Positions 1-9,113 of a stretch of 63,445 bases of DNA are shown here, one piece after another (the stretch's first letter is position 1; each line of letters begins with the position of its first letter). The stretch spans positions 1 to 63,445 of the forward strand of contig JACMPF010000208.1 in assembly GCA_014377665.1 (NCBI GenBank). Direction: 5' to 3'. The stretch is from Pedobacter sp. (GTDB taxonomy: Bacteria; Bacteroidota; Bacteroidia; Sphingobacteriales; Sphingobacteriaceae). Under the pieces are notes generated by a model. It was not told the DNA's origin. It worked only from the letters and a program-made list of their open reading frames with translations, and did not search any database. Made by a program: the position numbers and the translations under genes.

Positions 1-1641
1 CTAAGCTCGATAATGCTGTTGATTATTACTGGTATCGGCTTTTTGATTCATATTTATTCTATTGGATACATGCATGATGACGCAGGTTTTGGTAAATTTT
101 TTAGTTACCTGAATCTTTTTATATTCTTCATGTTATTGCTAGTCTTAGGCTCGAACTACGTTGTGATGTTTATTGGTTGGGAAGGGGTAGGGTTATGCTC
201 TTATCTGTTGATCGGCTTTTGGTATACCAACCCTAATTATGCGTCTGCAGCAAAAAAGGCTTTTGTAATGAACAGAATTGGAGACTTAGGATTTCTTTTA
301 GCAGTATTTTTAATGTTTTCTACTTTTGGTAGCGTAGAGTTCTCGAAGATTTTTCCTCAGGCAGCGAACATGCTTCCTGGTGATGGAACAATCACCTTGA
401 TTGCATTATTCCTATTTATAGGTGCTTGTGGTAAATCTGCACAATTACCATTGTTTACTTGGTTGCCAGATGCAATGGCGGGGCCGACCCCGGTTTCTGC
501 ATTGATTCACGCGGCTACTATGGTGACAGCAGGTATCTACATGATCGCCCGTTCTAATGTTTTATTTGACCTTGCGCCAGTAGTGCAGCATATCATAGCG
601 GTAATTGGTTTAGCGACGGCACTTATTGGTGCTTTAATCGCGCTTACTCAAACAGATATCAAAAAGGTATTGGCCTATTCTACTGTTTCTCAGCTGGGTT
701 ATATGTTCCTGGGATTAGGAGTTGGTGCTTACGACGGCGGTTTCTTTCATGTAATTACTCATGCATTTTTTAAAGCCCTATTGTTTTTGGGCGCTGGTTC
801 CGTTATTCATGCTTTGCATCATGAGCAGGATATGCGCCATATGGGTGGACTGCGTAAGAAGTTGCCCGTTACATTTATTACGATGTTGATAGGTACATTA
901 GCGATTGCAGGTTTACCGCCTTTTTCTGGTTTTTTCTCTAAAGATGAGATTTTGGCTCAGGTATACGAACACGATAAAATAATGTGGGTAATTGGGGTAT
1001 TTACTGCCTTCCTGACTGCATTTTATATGTTTAGAATGTTATTCTTAACCTTTTTCGGAACTTACAGAGGAACACATCATGCTGAAGAAAAAATCCATGA
1101 GTCACCTAAGTCTATAACTATTCCATTGATTGTCTTAGCTGTGCTGTCTGCGGTAGGTGGATTCATTGGCATTCCAGAAGTTTTAGGAGGTCATCATTGG
1201 TTGTCCCAATGGCTATCTCCTGTAATTATGCACCATCCAGAGGCTGGAGATCACGCTACTGAATATATGTTAATGGGAATTACAATAGCTGGAGTGCTAA
1301 TTTCTATTGGAATTGCCTACTCAAGATATGTGAAGCAGAATCATCTTCCTTTGCCTGATGAAGCAAGGAGATCGACTTTAGCAAGTATCTCCTATCGTAA
1401 ATTTTATATTGATGAGATCTATGACGCGATTATCCGTAAGCCTTTAGATGCCCTATCTACTTTCTTCTATAAGATTGTAGATACGAAGATCATCGACGGA
1501 ATCGTGAATGGCTTTGGTTGGGGAGCTTCTGAAGCTAGTAAAGGGCTTCGGTTGCTACAATCCGGAAATGTAGGGTTCTATATTTTTATGATGGTGGTAG
1601 GAATCATCTCATTGCTATTGTATACTTATTTATCATTATAA
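1..1641 (+). CDS. nuoL: NADH-quinone oxidoreductase subunit L (5' end outside window)
   Basis: Membrane subunit of respiratory complex I, one of the three antiporter-like proton-pumping subunits. The frame is open from base 1, so the ATG at 13 is probably internal; about 546 residues are visible, against roughly 610-650 for the family. Visible signatures are the GWEGVGLCSYLLIGFW helix, the CGKSAQLPLFTWLPDAM helix with its pumping lysine, GPTPVSALIHAATM, and the DIKKVLAYSTVSQLGYM helix. The C-terminal part fits the long amphipathic helix plus final membrane anchor of NuoL. nuoM and nuoN follow closely on the same strand, as in nuo operons. Known of the family: proton translocation coupled to NADH oxidation and quinone (here probably menaquinone) reduction. 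Confidence 0.97.
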   Translation, partial: LSSIMLLIITGIGFLIHIYSIGYMHDDAGFGKFFSYLNLFIFFMLLLVLGSNYVVMFIGWEGVGLCSYLLIGFWYTNPNYASAAKKAFVMNRIGDLGFLLAVFLMFSTFGSVEFSKIFPQAANMLPGDGTITLIALFLFIGACGKSAQLPLFTWLPDAMAGPTPVSALIHAATMVTAGIYMIARSNVLFDLAPVVQHIIAVIGLATALIGALIALTQTDIKKVLAYSTVSQLGYMFLGLGVGAYDGGFFHVITHAFFKALLFLGAGSVIHALHHEQDMRHMGGLRKKLPVTFITMLIGTLAIAGLPPFSGFFSKDEILAQVYEHDKIMWVIGVFTAFLTAFYMFRMLFLTFFGTYRGTHHAEEKIHESPKSITIPLIVLAVLSAVGGFIGIPEVLGGHHWLSQWLSPVIMHHPEAGDHATEYMLMGITIAGVLISIGIAYSRYVKQNHLPLPDEARRSTLASISYRKFYIDEIYDAIIRKPLDALSTFFYKIVDTKIIDGIVNGFGWGASEASKGLRLLQSGNVGFYIFMMVVGIISLLLYTYLSL

Positions 1642-1663
1642 AAGATCGTCCAAGAAAATCATA

Positions 1664-3130
1664 ATGGAACAACTTTTACTACTTCTAATATTTTTACCTC
1701 TAGTCGGAGCCATTGTAACGGCATTTTCCGGGAAGGCAGCCAAGTATGTTGCACTTGTTTCGGCAATGGTCTCTCTTTCGTTGACATTTGTTATTATCGG
1801 TAATTTCAGTCCGGATGCGACTACCCAATTTATTGTGAACTATCCATGGATTCAAGACCTTGGTATCAGTTTCCATGCGGGTATAGACGGAATAAGTATC
1901 ATAACAATATTGTTAACCAATACATTGATTCCTTTGATTATAGCGGCCGCTTACAAACACGATTATAAAAGTTTGCATGCTTTTTTTGCATTGATTCTGT
2001 TCATGCAAAGTGGACTACTTCTTGTTTTCACGGCTTTAGACGCGTTTTTGTTTTACATCGGTTGGGAAGCCGCACTGATTCCAATCTACTTTATTTGTGC
2101 GATCTGGGGTGGTAAAGACAGGATCAAGGTAAATATGAAATTTTTTGTGTACACCATCGCAGGATCTTTATTTATGCTAATTGGAATTATCTACCTTTAT
2201 CTTCAGAACCCCGCGCATAACTTTGACATTCAGGCTTTTTATAATTTGAATCTTGATCGTAGTCAGCAGGGCTGGATATTCTGGGCATTCTTTATAGCGT
2301 TTGCGATCAAGATGCCGATCTTTCCTTTCCATACCTGGCAGCCAAGTACCTATGCTCAGGCCCCTGCTGCAGGAACGATGTTGCTTTCTGGGATCATGTT
2401 GAAAATGGGAATTTACGGTGTGATTCGTTGGTTGTTACCTATTGTTCCTCTTGGGGTTCAAGAATGGGGACATTTCGCCATCATACTGTCCGTGATCGGG
2501 ATTATTTATGCCTCGATCATTGCTTTTATGCAGAAAGATGCAAAGAGGTTAGTTGCCTATTCATCAATAGCCCACGTTGGGTTGATTAGTGCTGGTATTT
2601 TCGCATTGAATACTCAAGGGATGCAAGGAGCAATGGTGCAAATGTTAAGTCATGGTATTAATGTCGTCGGACTCTTTTTTGTGTTGGATATCATTTCAAC
2701 CAGGATGAAAACCAATAGGATTTCTGATCTGGGCGGCATTGCCAAACAGGCGCCGAAACTTGCAATAGTATTTTTAATAATCATTTTGGGCACCGTAGCT
2801 TTACCGGGTACTAATGGCTTTATTGGTGAGTTCTTATTACTAATGGGTGTTTATCAATATAACCTTTGGTTCGCTGTATTTGCAGGACTCACAATCATTT
2901 TCGGAGCAGTTTATATGCTGAGAATGTATCAGAATGTAATGCTCGGTGAAACAAACAAACTCACAATCGGATTTACAGATATTAAAGGTACAGAGCAAAT
3001 GGTTTTATATATTATATGTGCTTTAATCATCATAATTGGTGTATACCCGAAACCGGTTTTACATCTTTCAGAGGCAGCAGTACAACAATTAATAGATCAG
3101 GTTACACAAAAATTAACATCGGTAAATTAA
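1664..3130 (+). CDS. nuoM: NADH-quinone oxidoreductase subunit M
   Basis: Second antiporter-like proton-pumping subunit of complex I in the inner membrane; 488 residues, normal for the family, with about 14 hydrophobic segments. Charged residues expected inside the membrane are present: Glu135 (IGWEAALIP), Lys216 (AIKMPIFPFHTWQP) and Lys247 (GIMLKMGIYG). The second conserved helix reads KDAKRLVAYSSIAHVG. It starts 22 bases after nuoL and stops 4 bases before nuoN, so the three are almost certainly co-transcribed. No disruption is seen. Confidence 0.98.
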   Translation: MEQLLLLLIFLPLVGAIVTAFSGKAAKYVALVSAMVSLSLTFVIIGNFSPDATTQFIVNYPWIQDLGISFHAGIDGISIITILLTNTLIPLIIAAAYKHDYKSLHAFFALILFMQSGLLLVFTALDAFLFYIGWEAALIPIYFICAIWGGKDRIKVNMKFFVYTIAGSLFMLIGIIYLYLQNPAHNFDIQAFYNLNLDRSQQGWIFWAFFIAFAIKMPIFPFHTWQPSTYAQAPAAGTMLLSGIMLKMGIYGVIRWLLPIVPLGVQEWGHFAIILSVIGIIYASIIAFMQKDAKRLVAYSSIAHVGLISAGIFALNTQGMQGAMVQMLSHGINVVGLFFVLDIISTRMKTNRISDLGGIAKQAPKLAIVFLIIILGTVALPGTNGFIGEFLLLMGVYQYNLWFAVFAGLTIIFGAVYMLRMYQNVMLGETNKLTIGFTDIKGTEQMVLYIICALIIIIGVYPKPVLHLSEAAVQQLIDQVTQKLTSVN

Positions 3131-3134
3131 GCAA

Positions 3135-4508
3135 ATGAATATCATCATAACAATTGCTGTTACGGCTTTAGTAGTGCTTTACGCGGGCTTGTTCAAGGCG
3201 AAAAAGGCGTTATTGCCCCTTACTATAATTGGACTGCTTACTTCTTTGACTTTTGTGTTTACGTCATGGAATACCAATACCACCTACTATGGAATGATGC
3301 AGATGGACAATTTTGCATTGGCCTTTGCTGGAATAACTATAATAAGTACACTATTTATCTTTTTACTGACGCAAAATTACTTTGCAGCAAACAGTGATAA
3401 TATCGCAGAATACTTCACATTGATCCTATTTTCTCTTGCAGGTATAGTCATCATGGTTTCTTATCAGAACATGTCGATGTTATTTATTGGTCTGGAGATT
3501 ATGTCCGTTAGTCTATACATCCTTGCAGGTATTCGAAAGGGTGATTTTGCTAGTAATGAAGCTTCCTTAAAATACTTTCTTATGGGAGCTTTTTCAACAG
3601 GATTTCTACTATTCGGAATTACTTTAATCTATGGTGCTACGGGCACGTTTGATCTTGTAAAGATTAATCAGTATTTGGTTGGACATTACAGGGACATGTC
3701 GCCACTGTTCTACCCAGGCGTAATCTTAATCTTGATTGGATTGTGTTTTAAAATCGGTGCAGCTCCTTTCCACTTCTGGACTCCTGATGTATACGAGGGA
3801 TCACCTACACTCATTACTTCATTTATGTCAACAGTAGTAAAGACTGCTGGTTTTGCTGCATTTTTAAGATTATTTGCGGGGACGTTTGCGCCGCTTCACG
3901 ATTTCTGGCTTCCACCATTGATCGTAATTGTGTGTCTAACACTATTTATTGGAAATGTTACCGCATTATTTCAGAAAAATTTCAAGAGAATGCTTGCTTA
4001 CTCAAGTATTTCACATGCAGGCTACCTGCTTTTTTCTTTAGTAACGTTGTCAGCAAATTCGTCAAATAATGTGTTGGTTTATGCTGCTGCCTACACTTTC
4101 GCCAGCATAATTGCTTTTGCTGTTTTAATACTTGTTAAACAGAAAACAGGTAACGATCACTTCGACAGCTTCAACGGTTTAGCTAAACGCAACCCAATGA
4201 CTTCCCTTGCTCTTGCTGTCGCGATGCTTTCCCTTGCCGGGATTCCACTTACTGCTGGTTTTATAGGTAAATATTTGATGTTCCTGAATGTAATGGGAGA
4301 GTATCAGATTTACCTTGTAGCTTTTGCGATTCTCAATGCCTTAGTTGGTTTTTATTATTACTTCAAAGTTATTGTGGCAATGTACTTCAAGGAAGGTAGT
4401 GAAATTGATCTTAATACACCTTTTCAGTACAAATTGGTGTTGATTTTGTCTGTAGTAATCACCGTGTTTTTAGGAGTTTATCCTTCATTGATTTTAAATT
4501 TGATATAG
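3135..4508 (+). CDS. nuoN: NADH-quinone oxidoreductase subunit N
   Basis: Third antiporter-like membrane subunit of complex I, and usually the last gene of a nuo operon. The 457 residues are strongly hydrophobic. Conserved intramembrane charges are Glu121 (FIGLEIMSVSLY), Lys206 (CFKIGAAPFHFWTPDVYEG) and Lys236 (TVVKTAGFAAF), with the KNFKRMLAYSSISHAGY helix further on. The length is at the short end of the family but the core is complete. The gene begins 4 bases after nuoM. A 45-base gap and an unrelated membrane protein follow, marking the end of the complex I block. Confidence 0.97.
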   Translation: MNIIITIAVTALVVLYAGLFKAKKALLPLTIIGLLTSLTFVFTSWNTNTTYYGMMQMDNFALAFAGITIISTLFIFLLTQNYFAANSDNIAEYFTLILFSLAGIVIMVSYQNMSMLFIGLEIMSVSLYILAGIRKGDFASNEASLKYFLMGAFSTGFLLFGITLIYGATGTFDLVKINQYLVGHYRDMSPLFYPGVILILIGLCFKIGAAPFHFWTPDVYEGSPTLITSFMSTVVKTAGFAAFLRLFAGTFAPLHDFWLPPLIVIVCLTLFIGNVTALFQKNFKRMLAYSSISHAGYLLFSLVTLSANSSNNVLVYAAAYTFASIIAFAVLILVKQKTGNDHFDSFNGLAKRNPMTSLALAVAMLSLAGIPLTAGFIGKYLMFLNVMGEYQIYLVAFAILNALVGFYYYFKVIVAMYFKEGSEIDLNTPFQYKLVLILSVVITVFLGVYPSLILNLI

Positions 4509-4553
4509 TGACTACTATTCATAATTATTTGTAGTTTTACGAATAATCGAAAT

Positions 4554-5216
4554 ATGCAGGATTTCTGGACATCGTTACAACACTTTGTTGACCCCGAAAA
4601 ATTACTTAAAGAGGGTGGTTTTTATGTTGTGATGTTTGTTATATTCGCGGAAACAGGACTTTTTTTCGGTTTCTTTTTACCAGGAGATTACCTGCTTTTC
4701 CTCGCCGGGATGTTTGTTGCAACGGGCAAACTTGACGTTAATATTTATGTGCTGATTCTGGGTTTGATCGTTTGCGCGGTGTCGGGTAATTTTACCGGAT
4801 ATTGGTTTGGGCGAAGGACTGGTCCCATGCTTTATCACAGAAAAGACTCTTTTTTTTTTAAAAGACGATATTTACAAGCGGCAGAGGCATATTATAACAA
4901 GCAGGGCGCATTCGCACTGATCATGGGTAGATTCGTGCCCATTGTTAGAACCTTTGCTCCAATATTTGCAGGCGTCGTAAAGCTCGATTTTAAAAAGTTT
5001 GCCTTATATAATATTTTAGGTGGCGTTTTATGGATTAGCTCCTTAACGTTGCTCGGTTATTTTCTTGGCAAGAGATTTGAAAGGGAGATTAACGATTATT
5101 TATTATACATAATTATAGGTTTTATTACTGTTACAACTATTCCACTAATCATAACCTTCGTTAAGAAGAAAGTTGTAAAGAGCAATGATGACGACACAAT
5201 TAACAATGAACAGTAA
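4554..5216 (+). CDS. DedA family membrane protein (SNARE-associated/VTT domain)
   Basis: Inner-membrane protein of the DedA family. Members of this superfamily are implicated in lipid flipping, undecaprenyl phosphate recycling, and proton-dependent membrane homeostasis. The 220 residues show the hallmark re-entrant motifs: FAETGLFFGFFLPGD, with acidic residues Glu33 and Asp45, and GRFVPIVRTFAPIFAG, with Arg126 and Arg132. These match the essential acidic and arginine residues described for E. coli YqjA/YghB. A hydrophilic Lys/Asp-rich tail ends the protein. Two bases separate it from ppa, so the pair is probably co-transcribed. The transported substrate cannot be read from sequence. Confidence 0.93.
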   Translation: MQDFWTSLQHFVDPEKLLKEGGFYVVMFVIFAETGLFFGFFLPGDYLLFLAGMFVATGKLDVNIYVLILGLIVCAVSGNFTGYWFGRRTGPMLYHRKDSFFFKRRYLQAAEAYYNKQGAFALIMGRFVPIVRTFAPIFAGVVKLDFKKFALYNILGGVLWISSLTLLGYFLGKRFEREINDYLLYIIIGFITVTTIPLIITFVKKKVVKSNDDDTINNEQ

Positions 5217-5218
5217 CA

Positions 5219-5764
5219 ATGAGTAACTACGACACCCATCCTTGGCATAGCGTTTCTCCTGGAGAAAGCTTACCTGAAATCGTTAACGCGATTATCGAAA
5301 TCCCTAAAGGCTCAAAAGCGAAATATGAAATAGACAAAGATTCGAACCTTATCAAACTTGACAGGGTTCTTTTTTCTTCAGTCATGTACCCAGCTAATTA
5401 TGGCTTTATTCCACAAACTTATTGTGACGACAACGACCCGTTAGATATTCTTGTATTATGCTCCGTGGATGTATATCCTATGACTATTATCGAAGCTAAG
5501 GTAATAGGGGTAATGCACATGGTTGATAATGGCGAGCAAGATGACAAAATCATCGCCGTAGCTAAAAACGACATGTCCGTGAATTACATTAATGATCTTG
5601 CTGATCTTCCTCCACACACGATGAAAGAGATCGTAAAATTTTTCCAGGATTATAAAGCTTTAGAAGAAAAGCAAGTAACTATTGAACATCTCCTAGGCGT
5701 GCCATATGCGCACAAGGTGATACAGGAAAGCATAGCGCTTTACGACCAAAAATTTAGAAAGTAA
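5219..5764 (+). CDS. ppa: Inorganic pyrophosphatase (soluble family I)
   Basis: Cytoplasmic Mg-dependent hydrolase that splits pyrophosphate to two phosphates, pulling biosynthetic reactions forward. The 181 residues match family I length. The signature is D71-N-D-P-L-D76 followed by ILVL, preceded by YPANYGFIPQTY; downstream acids Asp103 and Asp108 fit the metal site. It lies 2 bases after the DedA gene and 5 bases before the CNNM/CBS gene, so it is within a run of co-oriented genes. Nothing unusual is seen in the active site. Confidence 0.97.
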   Translation: MSNYDTHPWHSVSPGESLPEIVNAIIEIPKGSKAKYEIDKDSNLIKLDRVLFSSVMYPANYGFIPQTYCDDNDPLDILVLCSVDVYPMTIIEAKVIGVMHMVDNGEQDDKIIAVAKNDMSVNYINDLADLPPHTMKEIVKFFQDYKALEEKQVTIEHLLGVPYAHKVIQESIALYDQKFRK

Positions 5765-5769
5765 CCTGA

Positions 5770-7194
5770 ATGATTTCCCACTCGATTTGTATGTTCGTAT
5801 TGACATCCGTTAGTGGAGTCATACCAGCTTCAACTTTGGCCTTAGCAACGCCCGTAGAAGCCGACGGCGATTCTGTCGGATGGCGTCTAATTTTAGCATT
5901 ATTCTTAGTGCTGCTGAATGGTTTTTTTGTTGCCGCTGAATTTGCAATCGTAAAAGTGCGTGCTTCGCAAATTGAGATCAAAGCTAAGTCCGGAAGCCGG
6001 GTTGGCAAGATGGCAAAGAGTATAGTTCATAATCTTGATGGTTATTTAGCCGCTACACAACTTGGTATCACACTTGCTTCCCTTGGTCTTGGTTGGGTGG
6101 GTGAGAATGTGATGCACACCATCTTTCTGAATATTTTTGTAGGTTTTCATTTAGCCGTAAGTGATGCATTCATTCATTCTGCAGCTACTGTTGTCGCTTT
6201 CTCTATAATTACCATTATGCATATCGTATTTGGCGAGCTTGCTCCTAAATCTCTTGCGATACAAAGACCTGTAGCCACAACATTATTTATAACAGTTCCA
6301 CTACAAATCTTTTATGTAGTATTTAAGCCTTTTATCTGGACATTGAATAGTCTCGCAGCGATTATACTAAAACCTTTTGGTATTAATACTGCTGGCGGCC
6401 ATGAGTCATTACACAGCAATGAAGAATTGCAATACCTACTTGACCAAGGAAAGGAGAGTGGTGCTTTAGAATATAATGAGCACGAGCTTATCAAAAACGT
6501 TTTCGACTTCAACGAACGTGTAGTAAAGAATATTATGGTTCCCAGAACCAAAATATCAGGAATTGAATTAAATACGTCGAAAGAAGAAGTGGTAGAAACG
6601 ATTATTAGAGAAGGGTACTCGCGGATGCCGGTTTATGATGAGATCATTGATAAGATTATAGGTATTGTTCATGCGAAAGACGTATTGCCTCTGCTGGCAG
6701 GTAATAAAGAGTGGGCATTGAGCGATATTATAAGAAAGCCCTATTTTGTGCCAGAGACTAAAAAGATCAATGACCTGCTGAGTGAACTTCAGCAAAAACG
6801 CATTCAGATTGCCATTGTCATCGATGAGTTTGGTGGAACAGCAGGTATGGTTACGTTGGAGGATATAGTTGAAGAGATCGTTGGTGAAATTCAAGATGAG
6901 TATGATGAGGAAAAACCTACGGTTGAGAAAATATCTGAAAGTGAATTCATCATTAACGCATATGCGACTGTGTATGATGTAAATGAGCATCTGCCTCACG
7001 ACTTACCTGAAGACCTGGATTTTGATACTGTAGGTGGACTTGTTTCACATGCTTTCGGTAAAATTCCGGAGGTGGGAGATAGTGAAGAGTGTTACGGGTA
7101 TCTATTTACAATACTTAAGAAGACTGAGCAGAATATTGAGACGATTAAGTTAGAACTGGTAATCACGAAAAGTGAGATGATTGACAATCACTAA
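5770..7194 (+). CDS. CNNM transmembrane / CBS / CorC_HlyC transporter-associated protein
   Basis: Member of the hemolysin-C/CorC family, linked in other organisms to Mg2+/Co2+ efflux; 474 residues. Layout: an N-terminal CNNM (DUF21) membrane domain at about 35-210, with LLNGFFVAAEFAIVKVRASQ and a later FGELAPKSLAIQ motif; a CBS pair at about 220-350, including VPRTKISGIE and FGGTAGMVTLEDIVEEIVGEI; and a C-terminal CorC_HlyC domain at about 365-460. The first 30 residues before the membrane domain are weakly conserved in character, so a start slightly downstream is possible. It sits 5 bases after ppa. Ion specificity is inference only. Confidence 0.93.
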   Translation: MISHSICMFVLTSVSGVIPASTLALATPVEADGDSVGWRLILALFLVLLNGFFVAAEFAIVKVRASQIEIKAKSGSRVGKMAKSIVHNLDGYLAATQLGITLASLGLGWVGENVMHTIFLNIFVGFHLAVSDAFIHSAATVVAFSIITIMHIVFGELAPKSLAIQRPVATTLFITVPLQIFYVVFKPFIWTLNSLAAIILKPFGINTAGGHESLHSNEELQYLLDQGKESGALEYNEHELIKNVFDFNERVVKNIMVPRTKISGIELNTSKEEVVETIIREGYSRMPVYDEIIDKIIGIVHAKDVLPLLAGNKEWALSDIIRKPYFVPETKKINDLLSELQQKRIQIAIVIDEFGGTAGMVTLEDIVEEIVGEIQDEYDEEKPTVEKISESEFIINAYATVYDVNEHLPHDLPEDLDFDTVGGLVSHAFGKIPEVGDSEECYGYLFTILKKTEQNIETIKLELVITKSEMIDNH

Positions 7195-7203
7195 AATTTG
7201 GTG

Positions 7204-7908
7204 ATGCATATATTTTACACACCAGATATAGAGTCCACTGAATACACGCTAAATGAAGAAGAAAGCAAGCATTGCATAAGAGTATTGCGTCTTTCCAAAG
7301 GTAGCGTGATTTCGCTCATTGATGGAAGGGGTGGCATGTACAAGGCGGAGATAGTCTCTGACAATAAGAGAAATGTCACCGTAAGCATTATCGATACAGT
7401 TTTAAACTATCAAAAGAGAAACCATTATCTACACATCGCTGTAGCCCCAACTAAAAATATTGATCGGTTGGAATGGTTTCTTGAGAAAGCCACAGAATTG
7501 GGAATTGATGAGATCACACCGGTTATATGCTCTAGATCTGAACGCAAAGTTGTTAAGGAAGAACGCTTAAGCAAGGTGATCACTTCTGCAGTAAAGCAAT
7601 CTCTGAAAGCTTACCATCCAATATTAAATCCTTGTATTGATCTTTCGGACTTTTTGGGTCTGCGGTTTGAAGGAACTAAAATGATTGCCCACTGTGTAGA
7701 AGGCGAAGCGAAGCAATACATTAGCCAGATCTGCATGATTGATAAAAGGTATACAATTCTCATTGGTCCTGAAGGCGACTTTACACCAGAAGAAATACAA
7801 GTGGCTTTGGATAATGATTTTAAACCCCTAACTTTAGGTAACACACGATTGCGTACAGAAACTGCGGCACTTGCCGCGTGTTTTGAAGTCAATTACCTAA
7901 ATAGATGA
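7204..7908 (+). CDS. rsmE: 16S rRNA (uracil(1498)-N(3))-methyltransferase
   Basis: SPOUT-class methyltransferase that makes m3U1498 in 16S rRNA, using SAM as donor. The reading frame can be extended to a TTG at 7198, but the ATG at 7204 (MHIFYTPDI) matches the usual family start, so I use that; 234 residues. An N-terminal PUA-like domain is followed by the knotted domain, with the SAM loop IGPEGDFTPEEI and LGNTRLRTETAALAA near the C-terminus. Its stop overlaps the next start in an ATGA arrangement (4 bases), indicating translational coupling. Confidence 0.96.
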   Translation: MHIFYTPDIESTEYTLNEEESKHCIRVLRLSKGSVISLIDGRGGMYKAEIVSDNKRNVTVSIIDTVLNYQKRNHYLHIAVAPTKNIDRLEWFLEKATELGIDEITPVICSRSERKVVKEERLSKVITSAVKQSLKAYHPILNPCIDLSDFLGLRFEGTKMIAHCVEGEAKQYISQICMIDKRYTILIGPEGDFTPEEIQVALDNDFKPLTLGNTRLRTETAALAACFEVNYLNR

Positions 7909-8558
7909 AAATTAAAGTCCTTGCTTTTGCATTATTTTTCCTGATAGCAGGTTTCACTGCACCTACTTACAAAATTGCTAAGCTGAAATATAGCGGAGGT
8001 GGAGATTGGTATGCCAATAGGACAGCGCTGCCAAATCTGCTTGCATTCTGCAATACAAATCTTAAAACAAACTTTGCTCCAGAGGAAGAAATTGTGGAAG
8101 TTGGCAGCGCTACTCTGTTCAACTACCCGTTTGTTTATATGACAGGGCATGGGAATGTTGTATTTAACACGGCTGAAGCCTCTAATTTAAGAAAGTACCT
8201 AATTGGAGGAGGGTTCCTCCATATCGACGATAACTATGGACTAGATAAGTTTATTCGCAAAGAGATGAAAAAGGTATTTCCTGAGCTTAGTTTTGTAGAA
8301 CTCGCTGCGAACCATGAATTGTACAAGCAGAAATTTAAGTTTCCAAATGGTTTACCAAAAATTCACGAACACGACGGCAAACGTCCACAGGGTTTTGCGT
8401 TGCTTTGGAAAGGCAGAGTAGTTTGTTACTATACGTTTGAGTGCGACTTAGGTAATGGATGGGAGGATTTTGGCACCTATCCAGAGGATACCCAGGAAAG
8501 CCGATCTAATGCGCTGAAAATGGGCGCGAATTTGATTCAGTACGCTTTAACTCAATAA
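7905..8558 (+). CDS. DUF4159 domain-containing exported protein
   Basis: Conserved Bacteroidota protein of unknown function; 217 residues. An N-terminal hydrophobic stretch (about residues 3-19) looks like a signal peptide, so it is probably periplasmic. The core resembles DUF4159: TGHGNVVF, then LIGGGFLHIDDNYG, reminiscent of the beta/loop elements of glutamine-amidotransferase-like folds, but no catalytic triad is evident. The start overlaps rsmE by 4 bases, and a biotinyl-carrier gene follows after 3 bases. Function unknown; the family call is made from recalled motifs, not a profile search. Confidence 0.85.
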   Translation: MKIKVLAFALFFLIAGFTAPTYKIAKLKYSGGGDWYANRTALPNLLAFCNTNLKTNFAPEEEIVEVGSATLFNYPFVYMTGHGNVVFNTAEASNLRKYLIGGGFLHIDDNYGLDKFIRKEMKKVFPELSFVELAANHELYKQKFKFPNGLPKIHEHDGKRPQGFALLWKGRVVCYYTFECDLGNGWEDFGTYPEDTQESRSNALKMGANLIQYALTQ

Positions 8559-8561
8559 GAA

Positions 8562-9059
8562 ATGAAAGTAAAGGTTAATGGGAAGTTTGATTTTGACCTC
8601 GAGGTAAATAATACAGAAATCTTGATGGATCAGAAAGCAGTTATTTTTGATTACAGAAGTCTGGATTCCAGGCATTCCAGTGTCATTTACAATAACAGAT
8701 CTTTCAATGTTGAATTGATTGAAGAGAACAGATCGGAAAAGACTGTTATCTTAAAAGTAAACCGTAATATTTATCATCTAGCGATTGAGGACCAGTATGA
8801 CCAGTTACTAAAACAATTGGGACTTGACTATTCTAAAATTAAGAAAGTGGCAGATGTTAAAGCACCTATGCCGGGTCTTGTGTTAAAGATTTTAGTGGCG
8901 CAAGAACAGTGCGTAGTAAAAGGCGACAATTTATTGGTTCTAGAAGCCATGAAGATGGAAAACATGATCAAGTCCCCGACAGATGGTATCATAAAACGAA
9001 TATTAATCAATATTGGAGATAAAACCGAGAAGAATGCGGTTCTGATTGAGTTTGATTGA
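8562..9059 (+). CDS. Biotin carboxyl carrier-like protein (biotinyl domain)
   Basis: Carrier subunit that bears covalently bound biotin for an acyl-CoA or pyruvate/oxaloacetate-type carboxylase. The 165 residues carry a C-terminal biotinyl/lipoyl domain at about 95-165. It has the biotinylation motif EAMKME, with Lys131 as the modified residue, and the upstream APMPGLVLKI entry. The N-terminal 90 residues are a charged region typical of stand-alone Bacteroidota carriers. The carboxylase subunits are not in the window, so the partner enzyme cannot be named. The stop codon lies inside a strong terminator hairpin. Confidence 0.92.
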   Translation: MKVKVNGKFDFDLEVNNTEILMDQKAVIFDYRSLDSRHSSVIYNNRSFNVELIEENRSEKTVILKVNRNIYHLAIEDQYDQLLKQLGLDYSKIKKVADVKAPMPGLVLKILVAQEQCVVKGDNLLVLEAMKMENMIKSPTDGIIKRILINIGDKTEKNAVLIEFD

Positions 9060-9098
9060 ACAAACAAAGGGGCCATTAGCCCCTTCGTTTGTTCAATC
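9054..9098. terminator. Long bidirectional terminator hairpin between convergent genes
   Basis: Arms 9054-9073 and 9079-9098 pair over 20 positions with a single mismatch around a 5-base loop (catta). The core is GGGGC/GCCCC. It contains the stop codon of the carrier gene (9057-9059) and lies between convergent genes. The flanks are A- and T-rich on each side, so it can serve both strands. Confidence 0.8.
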
Positions 9099-9113
9099 AC
9101 TTTATAAATAGAG

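Noticed and set aside
6568..6999. 143-codon minus-strand frame inside the CNNM/CBS gene
   Set aside because: It is fully contained antisense to a gene with clear domains, has no recognisable motif and has the composition of an antisense shadow.
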